The notes below the pieces were generated by a model, which searched no databases, had not been told where the DNA came from, and saw only the letters and a list, made by a program, of their open reading frames with translations. Shown here in pieces: positions 40,901 through 53,300 of a DNA stretch of 64,000 nt. The stretch is from Siphonodentalium dalli (lineage: Eukaryota > Mollusca > Scaphopoda > Gadilida > Siphonodentaliidae). How positions within the stretch are numbered: the first letter of the stretch is position 1; each line of letters starts with the position of its first letter. Both the position numbers and the translations under genes were made by a program. The DNA is taken from positions 155,503,577-155,567,576 of the forward strand of contig CP136065.1 in the NCBI GenBank assembly GCA_032622095.1. The letters run 5' to 3'.

Positions 40901-43900
40901 CAGGTAAATGCATGTTAAATAATGCAGTAGAACAGCCGATCAGAGAACATATCGGGCATATGAGTCATGACAGAAGGAAGAACAAGACAGATTGCCGGGG
41001 TGCAAATCAACTCCCAACATGATAACTTGATACAAAGGGAATAAACGTACATCAGTCGTCACTGCGTGTCTTTATTTCATTCCTGTCTCACATATTATAT
41101 TATTTTGAATGTATTAGTATCTTCGAATAAAACTGCAAACAGCAGAAAATTCATAAACAGTGGGTGTCCTTGACCTTGTCACATGGAATGATTTTAATTT
41201 AATATGAAGCCCGGGAATGAGCATTATAAAAACTTGGAAAGCATGCATTGTCAGCGTGTTGATGGTTCTTTCAATGAGACATAGCGGAGGACGCGAACTC
41301 CTGATTTTATTAAACAAAGGTTCCTTTGTGCAGTACGCTTCGGGTACAGACATTAAATCCCCGCGTTGAGTAAGTTTGACACTTTGCCCTAAGCATTTTC
41401 ATGCTTCGCCACAATGAGGCAGCGACTGGATTATAATGATAGGCCTATCCCTAAAACAACAGTACAGCCAAGCAGAGTCTCAATTTTATGCTACTGTGGA
41501 ATGTAGGATCTTGTTTGTATTTTATCATACATTAGGTCAAACACATCGTCAACATTCATGTCAAAAATAATAAGAGTGATGAAGTTTTTATAATCTATGT
41601 TCCCTAATACTACTTTTGGATTAAAATGAACCAATGATATATCCCTCCTGCTGGGAATTCCGCTTAGTCACATGTCCCGGTGGGGAATCCCCAAATCATA
41701 GTCTGTGATGAAGCAACTGATTGCAAATAATTTTAATCAAAGAAATGCATCCTGCTGAAGCATCTGGGGCTCACGTTGGAAAAGCACTGGTCAAAGACTT
41801 ATTTTTCATGTCTGGTGGTCGTTCATAACAGGTAAATTTTGTCATTTTTTCCACAAATCACTGACCGCTGGTCGCGTTTGACAGGTGGTCGCTCACAGCA
41901 GGTCATTTATATAGTAAAATCAGTCCATACAAAGCCAATCCGGTCGTTAAAGCCAGGTGGTCGCTCTTGGCAGTGGTCGCCCAAAGCAGGTTTCACTGTA
42001 CTATACAAATTCACTGCGGATTGTGCTATATAAATTCATTGATTATTATTATTTTATCACAAATTGTTTGTTATATTTTATCATTGCATACCAATCAATT
42101 CAGTAACTAATTCAGGCAATTTTTTAATTAATTTTACAGGAACAAGCAGCCATAGCCAAGAGACACAAAGACCTAATTGAAAAACAGAAGGTAAGCAGCA
42201 ATATGAAACGTTTCCCAGAAGAAATGATGAATATCAAACAGAGAGGTGTAAAATGAACAAAGCCTCCTGTTATAGGAACATAAAATAATTCTACACCAAA
42301 ACCAGATCACGAAATGATGAAGACGATCTTGGATGCATCTCTGCGATTAGAGAACGCTCTAATTCAATCTTTTTTCAACAGGAGGTTTGCTGGTAAACAT
42401 GGCGGGTTGGCATGTTTGATGACTGGAAACAAGCATAATTATGGCGAACCTTAGGATAACATTGTATAATTGCAAATTTGTGAAGACGTCTCTTGATGTT
42501 GTGAATAAACTTTATGATAACTGTGTTGTATTGCTGCAGAAACACTGGCTCTTGAAAAATGATTTGCATATGCTATGAACTATCAACTAAGACTTCGAAA
42601 CCGGTGGAATATCCGCAATTGATTGTAAATGAGATATTTTGCCTTGGGATCCATTTAGGGCTTCAATGGGTTAAAGGTACTCAATCTGATCAGATGGTAG
42701 CCATATCATCAAGATACAACAACAACAACAATTCTTCAAAATACGCTTTAGAATTGATTAATTAATGCTAACCACTGTCTGCTATGGTATCAAATTTCCC
42801 AAAACATGTTAGTTATCAACATTTTGTTTTATGAAATATGGCGCATTATCACTTGAGTATCACAAAATTTGGCCATATTACCACTTGATTTTAGAGTTAT
42901 CCATCTTCATCCGCAAACTCTTTTCTGGGCCACAAATAATTGCACTTCTTGAGAAATAACAAACTTAAAAAATTGATATCTTATCATTCTGAGCATTGAT
43001 GGGTGGGTTCCTCAACTTGAATCAAATATTTTTAACCCCGAAGCCAAAGTAATAGTAATTTAGGAGCGTTAATTTGGATAATGCATCTTTAATGTAAATT
43101 GAGATTATTTTAATGTTCAGGCCGACAGAATGCACAAGGCTAGAGAAGTAGGCTGGCAGAATGTACTAGGATCCAATGAGTATGAGGTAAGTGGATGGTG
43201 TCCTCATAATATGACTTGTATGTCTTGTCTTTTTTGCAAACTTAATTTTTTTTTTAGGTGTTTAGTTTAGATCTCAAAAGTGCCAGACTATGTATTTAGT
43301 TAGGGTTCCAGGCCAAATTAGTCCGTCTGATGTCTGTTCAGGTCACAGTGTGGACAGTAGTGCTCAGATTTAATGAAATTTGGTATGGATGTTCACTACT
43401 ACATGTATGAGGTAGATGTTTAATAAAAAATATGTTGTCAAAATATGCTGAAGTTATTAACTGTGGAGACGCGTATTGTTTTGATTGTAACAACACGTTA
43501 ACATAGTAACTCTCACAAGTCTCACCTAACCTGGTCGAAGATTTACCCTTTTACCTACCTATTCACTTATCATTATTTGAAGAATGTCAGACTATTATCT
43601 CATATAAAAAAATCACTAAAAACCCGTCGAAGTAAAAGGGTATGAGATATACAAAACATAATTTGATCAACGCTTATAGAGCGACCAGTAAACCAAACTC
43701 ATAAATACATTACTATATACATACTCGGACACACCCTCATACATGTGTGTTTTCCATCTTTCTCCGGCTTAATTCTTGCTTCGATGATAACACGATTGCA
43801 CTAGACAAGCGAATTAATAGGTGGCACCAACCGAGGTGCGTGAACCAATACGGATAACCGCTATATACAATACAATATATTCATTTATGAACTCAGGGGA

Positions 43901-44324
43901 CAATAGGAAGACGGCCTATATTGGCCATGTCGCCCCCTGTACAATTATAATTTATGTTATTTGTGATCATTTGTATATTGACATGATTTATTGCACAAAT
44001 AAAATATTCATTCATTCATTCATATGAGGAAATTCAATGGAATGTTCAATCGTTTTGTTCGGGGTTTCGTTCTAGAGTTATTCATCTTTGTTTATCTGGA
44101 AATGTTGGCTTTTTGTTTACTTAGCAAATATGTCCACCATCGGTTGTCGGATCTCATTGATATTTGGTATGGATGTTCACTACTATGAGGAAATTCAATG
44201 GATTGGTCAATCGTTTTGTTTGGGTTTTCCAACTTATCCATCTTTTTTATGTTTACCCACACCATAGTATGGTAAACATAGTGTCGTTGCCCGGATTGAC
44301 CACTCGTCGTTCGTCCGTCTGTCC

Positions 44325-44355
<31 letters not shown>

Positions 44356-47300
44356 CGTAGACACTTTACGAGTAATGCGATAACTCAAACATTTTCTATC
44401 CGATCGAAACCAAATTTTGTATATGAGCCCAAAATACAGATCGAGTTCAAATTTGGGTTTGATCCGAGTTTTTGTTACAGAGTTATGGCCCTTTTTCAAC
44501 TTAGAATTCACGCATTCTGCCATAACTCAAATATTTTTTATTTGATTGGAACCAAATTTTGTATGTGAGTTTCGAAGCCCAAAATACAGATCGAGTCCGA
44601 ATATGGGTTTGATCCGATTAATTTTAAAGGAGTTATGACCCTTTTTTGACAAAAAAATAAAAAATTTAAAATTCAATTTTTTTAGATTTAACTCCTTGCT
44701 AAATTTAGCATATACAAATATCAAATTTTGTTTGAACTTTAATAACAATAAAAAAAATAAAAAATAAAAAAAAAAAAATATTGACACTTTCATTTATTTT
44801 AGTTTTATACGATTAATTAGGTGTGATATCCTGTTTTGAAAATATGAAGATTTTATTGCAATAGTTTCATGTAATATAATGATATCAATAAATTACCATG
44901 TGATCATCCAACATCCAGAGTATATGAGAGGACATTTTATAGATGTTGTCATTCCAAGTGAAATCTGTTATGAAATGAGTGATGACATATTATACAGAGC
45001 TCTGGTGGTCAAGATAAACAACACTGGTGGCTGGCTGTTTGTTTATTCTAACTGTCAAATTGATTAATGGCAGCATAAGACTGGTGTTTATCCTATTCTT
45101 GAAATTTCATTACAGGGTGAGATAAGAGCCCCCACTCACCTACATAAGACTAAATTCCATTAATTTGCTTCAAAAATAATTAACCCTGTCCAAGGTTTCC
45201 ATAGACACATGCAATAATGTACATGGACTCTTCCTCATATCTCTTAATATATGTTGGGTATCTTTGCACACTATTCACTTATATCAATTTTGGTTTTGAC
45301 TGATTAATTGATTTTTGAAAAATATATTAACCCTTCAGACATGTGCTTTCAATTTGAAATTAAAATAACAGCTGATGGCCAATATGATTTATCTATGCAA
45401 TGGGAATCAGGCAGATAAATATACATGACTATTGTAAGTGATGACTTGTTTTGAAAATCAATATGGTAGATGTTAGTGTTTCCAGGAACCTTATTTTCCC
45501 ATTTGTTCATATTTTCATGGTTGATTGAATTTTAGGGGCCACAGAGCACTTAGAAGATTAACATTGAAGGTTGTGGCTTTTAGTGTCCAAGCTACTTGTA
45601 AAACATTGTAATGTGTGAAACCATTTAATTGAGGGCTAACTTACTTTCTTTTATATGAACGATTTAGTGGTCATAGGGTCAAGCATCCTCATCATATTAT
45701 GTCTGTATAACATTATATAGATAATACTTTTGAATTGTATGAACTACATATATTTTTGAAAACCATGCATACACCCCTGTTATGAAACACTTAATCTTAT
45801 TTAATACACAGGTCAGATCTGATCTTATATCTGTCCATGTTTGATAAACAAATAACTGGGGAGAATGGGGGAAGGGGGGGGGGGGCGTAATTAAAGCACC
45901 ATTTAAATATGAGATGGAATCCCCTCATGTATGTTATTCTAAGCAGTCTGGCTTGGTTAAAGATAGGGATTTATCACTTTTGCTTCCAATGAGTTAACTT
46001 AAACTCCTAAACATGTCCTCTGAAATTACTAAACCATTGGATCTTACAGTGAGAGGTCCTTGGGTGAATAGGGACAGAGTTATGAGATTTAAAACTACTC
46101 CTCCCCACCCCAAATAATTTAACCCTTCCTTAAGACAAATTATTTGAGCTTTTGATTTCAAGTTGGGTACTGATATATGGATTAATTCCTGTGATCATAT
46201 CTTTGACAAGTTATCAGTTATGACTAGTCGCTATTGCCAAGGTATGGGTTAAACATCTGCCGATCGTGATCGGCCTCTCGTTTTTATCTGGAAATGTTTT
46301 TTTTAACTTCTGAGCAGATATGTCAACAGAGGTTGTTAGATCTTCATGACCAACTGGGACCTTGGCTAACTGGGACCTTTGGCTAACTGGGACCTTGGTT
46401 ATATTTATTACATATATTAGTAGAATAGAACATTGATAATAGAATATTGTTTATTTTATTTATGTTATTGCTTCAAAAATGTTTTTCAACCTGACTTAAT
46501 AAAAAAAAAAAAATATATATGTATATATTGTCAATCTATAAAACTGAAGGTCACTATTTTAATTTCTTATTTGTATGTTATTTGTATCTTATATATTTCT
46601 ATGAATATTTATTGTTAATAAAGTCAATAAAGTGATGGTTATTATGGGCATTCACAGTTAAGATGCAATAAAGTGATTGTTACTCATGGCATTCACAGTG
46701 AAGGTGTGAGTTTGTTTTGAAAGAGATTGTTGTTTTAATCAGTTGGTCCATTTGATCTTGTGATCTAATCATTGTCAGCTTACTTGTGTTCACTTGTAAC
46801 AACTGACCAGTCATCAGGCCAATTTACCGTCAGACAGCATATCAGCACAATGTCTTCTGAACCTGATGTAACGTGTATTTCGTGTGGCGATGTGGTTAGA
46901 CCAAGACACGAGGCCTTGACTTGTGATGTTGATGAATGATGGCGTCTTCGGACGCAGCATAAGAACCAACAATGATGTCGAAGGATATGGCATAATAAAC
47001 TTAACCAGAGAGTGATGAAGGCGAACTTACCACTGTATCTCCTCCTGACTCTGTTGTATCAAGAAGCCAAGGAGATTCCGACAACATGCAATTTTCAAAG
47101 ATGGTGAGTGAAGGAAAGTTGACGCGTCGCCAGAGGAAGAACACCATGGTAATGCATGGGAAAATCTTCAGCCTATGGGACAAATACGACGCCAAAGAGG
47201 TCTCAACCAGTCAACTTCTCAGAGAATGCGCTCAGTTATTCGCACCAGTTCCAGAACCAGACAGGCGTGACAGAGAATGCACTCAGATATTCTCACCAGT

Positions 47301-50300
47301 TGAAGAACCAGACATGCGTGACAGAGAGTAAATACAGCATACCAGTATGGGTATATACATGCAGATACATGAGTGCTACAGCCTCCATCGTGCTACACAG
47401 AACTGCAAAACCAGCAGACTTGTATCGTGTTTTTATTGTGTTTTTACTGTTTTGTTTAATGTTATTTATCTAATGTGTTAACATTTCATTTGTTTTTAAC
47501 TTTCTCATGACTTAATAAAAATTGATTTTAATGAAATGATTAATAATATATCTAAAGGTCCCAGTTAGCCAAGGTCCCAGTTAGCCAAGGTCCCAGTTAG
47601 CCAGAAGGTCCCAGTTAGCCAAGGTCCCAGTTAGCCTGACTTGAGGTCCCAGTTAGCCAAGGTCCCAGTTAGCCAAGGTCCCAGTTAGCTGGATACCAAT
47701 TAAATGGAGTGTTCAATCGTTTTGTTCAGGTTTTTCATTCCAGAGTTATTCATCCATATTTATCTGAAAATGCTGATTTTTGGGTCCGTCTATCTCAGTT
47801 TTTGATGTACAACCTATGGTTATTTACAACATCTTGGTGTCAAAAACAATGACAAAACAGCACTGTTGCATCTACATATTGATCATGATGTATACCTAAT
47901 GTAATTTCTTTGGTTAGCTTAGTATCTTTAGATAGGTCTATCAGAATTTGTTTTTCTGTTCCGGACATGATAATGCAATATTGGATTGTAACTGATTGTT
48001 TCCATTTTTTTTATATTTATGTATACTTGTAAGTTCCAATATTCGGAACAAACCCTGGAAAGTTCTAATTTGTGTATAGTGTATATACATTTTCTCATGT
48101 ACCATGTATAATGGCTGAGAATAATGAAGCATTACTTACTATTACTTACTAGTCATAGGTTATAGATATGCCCACACTAGGAGGTATGCCACCTAATGGG
48201 TATGCACAGACGATAGTCCATCTCTTTTTTATTCCACACCCATACACCCATACATAAGATTTCAAAACATTCAATAAAATTGTTTGTCTTGTTCTTGGAC
48301 AATACAAACTGATTACGTTAACAACGTCATTGACAACGTCAGCTGTAAGAGAAGAAGTCTTCACTAAATTATGAGGTATAATCTACATAAATCACAAGTT
48401 TGTTCAATATTAAATAAAGCAATATCGACCTAAATTTCAGCGCATTACAAGCTAAAATATCCAGAGTTTGCAATAAACATAGAACAACACATTGTGTGAA
48501 CATATTAATGTTATTACACTTGTTTGTCTTCCTGCAAGGTAACCTACCGTTCTTGTTTTTTATCTTAGCGTCACAACACACTAGTCTTCTTCTTCTTCCG
48601 ATTACAGTCCACCATCAACAGGCTGATGATTATGACTAAATTTATTTTGGCAATGGCTGGCGATAATTTCTCTTCATGATTACGATTTGAAAAATATAAT
48701 TTAGTTGATTTGAATTTGAATTTGGAGTGTCATGATTTGTTTAGTGGACTCTTGACTGAGTCGAATGGGTTTTGTGGGACGTCCAGCATGGATTTAGTTA
48801 GTTCATCATCCTGGTCCTGAACTCATTGACTGGAATGATGGTGACTATTTCTGTTTTCAGTTTGGTGTATATATAGGACTAGTTTATGTTTAATATTTGG
48901 TTTTAAACAGGTTTCAGCAGAGCAAACAAAAGATGTTAAATTCAATTTTGTGTGTTATTGTATTTGGAGGTATGGAAATATTTAGAGATATTTAACACTC
49001 ATTTCCAATAGTTTTTGTAAAGTCTCTCCTGTCTCCTTTATGTAATAGGAGTTAACCGTTCCATGACTGGAGCTTCCTGAATTTTTGTGAAAACCCTGTG
49101 GCAATGCATTCACTTATATTGCGAATCTCACATAGGTAGCCTCCCATATATAAGAGAATGCATTGGCCTAACAATATTTACCTGGACCTTGTAAGTCAGT
49201 ATATTCTCTTAAGGGAGCCTCGCATATATAAGACAATGCATGGCACTGGATCTTTAATGCTGCACCAGCGCAGCTCCAGTCATGACAGAGTTAATTTACT
49301 TGAATGCTTAAATATTGAACAAACATGGTATGCTTATCTCCATTTTATCTGCATAAAAAAATTTAACAAAATGCACTTTTTATCGGCATCACATATCATG
49401 AAGTGAGATCTCATTTTCTTGTTCCTTTACCCAGAACATCATCTGAACAACTTCCTGTTAATCAATGACGACTATTTGTTGACTCAATTACGCAACTACT
49501 GTCTTCACCGTGACATATTTTACACCTGTCATAAATCACAATGTGCTTCATTAAAATTTATTCAGCTGTCAACAGGCGATGCTAGTGAATAAAAAACTGA
49601 AGTTAGCAGTTCTCGACCAATCAGAATGCATGTTTTAGAACAAACATTCAGCTTGAATTACCATGCATAACTATTATACATTGGCTGGTAGGACGGTGAC
49701 TAAAGTGATGCTCTATTTTGTAGAATCGAGACGCCCGAGCTATCATCCAAGAAGATTCGTATGATAGAAGACCTGCTCCTGCAGCAATGCCAAAGGTCTG
49801 CTTAACCATTTATTTACTAAATGGACTCTCCGATCAGTTAGAACATTTTACATATGAATTGTCGATTATTCATTTGGGAAGAGTGTTCAGGATAAATTAG
49901 CAGGCGAGAGTATGACAAAAAGATCAATAATACAAGTGCTAAAGGATTCCTATTCATTGGTAGGAAATGTTCAGATAATAAGTTCAACAAACAACCATAT
50001 ATGATGGGAAATATTCAGATAATAAGTTATACAAAGTTTCCTAAGGGAACTATTCGTCAATCAGTATATAGAAAAAAAAACAGATTAATACAGTCATGAC
50101 TCCACTTCTACCAAATCCTTCCAATTTATATTAATAAGGCCATTGAAAATAAATATGTGTGTTGACATGAATTAAAACATGAAAAGTAGAACGACAGATT
50201 GAGGGTTTTTATTTTTTCCAAAGAACTATGGAAATTCAATAATTCAAGGAGTTGTATCGAATTTCATGGAATAAAAACCTATTGATATGTGAGAAATCTC

Positions 50301-53300
50301 CATAGAATTTGTTCTGGTATCATATAGCCATCATATGTTTGACATAATGTGAACTAAATTTCTTATTTTGGATAGGTAATCAAGTTCCGAACTGTAGGTA
50401 AACTAATTTGAAATATTTGATGACATCTTCTTCTTGTGATAGGGGGATGCATGACAACATATGATAAATTATAAAGTTGTATCTAATTAATTTCAGCATT
50501 ATGATGACAGAGACAGAGATAGGGGTAATTATGAAGCATATCATGCATATCTGGCAAAAAGAGAAAACGAAAATCGGGAGAAGATACATCGAGGTGCTGA
50601 ACCTAGATCACCACCTGGTGAGCATTTTGAGTTAACCTGTTTATTTGTTGGAAATAGATCTATTTGGGAAATAACTATGTTTATTATATTTTCGTTAACT
50701 TTTATGTAAAACATATCTTATCCACGCTTCCACAATTTCAATACAACAAAATTTAATACTTATAGCAATAAATTTATCCTCATAATGGGAGCTGAGCTGG
50801 TGCAGCATTAAGACCCTGTGTCAGTGCATTCTCTTATATATGCGAGTCTCCCTCTGGGAGCCACTCATATATAAGAGAGTGCACTGGCTTACAAGGTAAA
50901 TGTAAATATTGTTAGGCCAATGCATTCTCTTATATATATGCGAGGCTCCCTGTGGGAGACTTGCATATATGAGAATGCATTGGCACAGGGTTTTCACCAA
51001 ATTTCAGGAAGCTCCAGTCATTGAAGGGTTAATTCATTAAACAGCAAGGGGATTAAACAACATTAATCCTCACCAAGCTTGTAATAGACAAGTATCAATC
51101 AAAGTTGAAGGTTTGTGATGTTCACATCAGCTCTGCTATAGCACATGCCATCATTCTGTCATTTATTCAGTTAAATACTGAAGAAGGGTACAGCTTTAAT
51201 TTTGCAATATCAGCACCAATTGTGTGTTATCTCATGATTTTCTTGTCTGTTTTCAGTAGTTTCAAGTAGTAATTGATCATCATTCTTTGTGATGACCTTT
51301 TAGAATTAAATTTATCCTGTTTAGGCCAAACAAAAAAAAGGTTTTGGTTCTCGGGCAATTTTTTTCTTCAAATCAATGAGGGAGGGAGGGTTTTAAAAAA
51401 AAGTTTCTGCATATAGTAAGCATGGACAAAGATACCTTCCTCTGTCTAGTAATAACCAGAAAGGTAGAGGGAACTGTTATGCATATAAACTCATTTAGTC
51501 TTATATAAAAATGACATTGTACTACCAGTGTATGACTTGGATTACCTAACATTATATAATGTCCCTGACATTCACTATTGTTATTGTTGTCTAAAATTGA
51601 TAACTCTCAATTCTAATATGTGATCCTGAATTCCATCCTGTGGCTTTCAATCCTGTATGGATTTACAATTAGTGTAATTTAGTTCACAAGGACTAATTGT
51701 AAGAAGAGCATGAGGATCAGCTAATCATTTTCTTAATTGTAGTCATCTACATCATGTTGTAAGCCCGCAAGTCACTTTTCACATATTACACATATATTAG
51801 AGCTCAATGCACACTAATATCCAAATATCTAACATGTTTGTAATGTTTTTTTTTTTTTTTTATCAAATTAATTTTTTCCGATGTTCTTTGTCCTAACATT
51901 AGGCACCGCAAATACAAAGGCCTAACGCAATCCTTTTTATTCAATGCGGCGGGGCCTGAGAACCAAAACCCTTTTTTTTTTGGCCTTATTAGGTAATTAT
52001 ATGCCAGCTCGTCAGCCAATGCCTGCTCCAAGTGCCGAACCTCAGTGGCGGAGGGCTCCAGATGCCGCCGAGATTGCACGTAATATGGCCATTCAAGCAA
52101 ACAGAGACAGGTCTGTATACTCTGAAAATACTCACATGTTAAGGGTCAGACAAATGTTTTGCCAACATTCCTGTATTTCTAAATGGATTTTCTAAAAATT
52201 TGTCTAGAATTCTTTTCTGTCTGAGATTTCTTTTTCAGCTATGGTACAAGTAATTATTGTGACACAATATTTAAGAAATATCAGCTCACCAGGTATCTCA
52301 AATACTCTGGCCTATTTCAATTATCTTTAGTGTCTTTCTTGGTACCAAAATATACAAAAAAGCAAATGATATTTTCAACCTCTCAAATGTATTACAATCC
52401 ATTGTTTTGATATTCTCTTAATAATTGTATCGATTCTTTATACAATGAAAATGAGAATATGTGAAATTCAAGATTTTTCATTGGATAGATTCAGAGAAAT
52501 TATTTGTTGAAAATGTCTTGCAATTTTTGCCTGGATTTATGCAATGTGCATGTCTGGCCCTTAAAGTAATATATAGAGAATACCTACAGTTTTTGTTTGA
52601 ATACCGAATATCTCATGAGTGTCTGGAGAGAAATATCAAATTTTCACGCCCGGCTGCAAGCTGCGAGTGAAAATTCAATATTTCTTTCCAAACATGAATG
52701 AGATGTTTCAGGTATTCAAACAAGAAACTGTAGGTATTCTTTTTAATATATGTATGCACATTATTAAAGCTCAAAGTTGCTAAGTTATGCGGCATTTTTA
52801 CTTTTAATAGTACAGCAATTTGAACGATATATATACTAGGAAGAATACTTGCTACAAATCATAAGTGCACAATTACCTAGCAGACCTGTTTAATGCCTAA
52901 AAATCTGTCAGGGAGATTCTGCTCCTTCAGTCAGGATAGATTTGGGTCTTGTCAGGGAGATTACAAATTGCAGCCAAAAAGTAACATTTTCACTATTTCT
53001 TCCTTTGAAAAATGTTGGGTAGTTATTTTAAAGTAGTTAAATGTAATTAATCTTCACTTTTCAAAGGATGAATTAATGTAAATGCACATTTCTGATCACA
53101 TTTGAATGTAGATCATGCCATGAATCTCTACTAATGCTTACGCCTGTATAGATCATATTCCATCAGTACAAAACCCGGGAACTTTTTTGAAGTTTTGACA
53201 GGGAACCGTATAAAGTCGGTACGTGAAGTTAAATCACTAAGACCCCTATATGTAAATCATTAAGCAACAGGTATGAACAAAGAAGTACATTCTTTATACG

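Noticed and set aside
47557-47692. CRISPR-like array of short direct repeats
   Set aside because: Units are head-to-tail with almost no spacer, the DNA is eukaryotic, and the array is mirrored at the other end of a mobile element.
40045-48364. Conserved peptide in the paired repeats (40045-40230 plus; 48149-48364 minus) as a real small protein
   Set aside because: Codon-by-codon comparison shows differences spread over first, second and third positions with no third-position excess; initiation would also need GTG.
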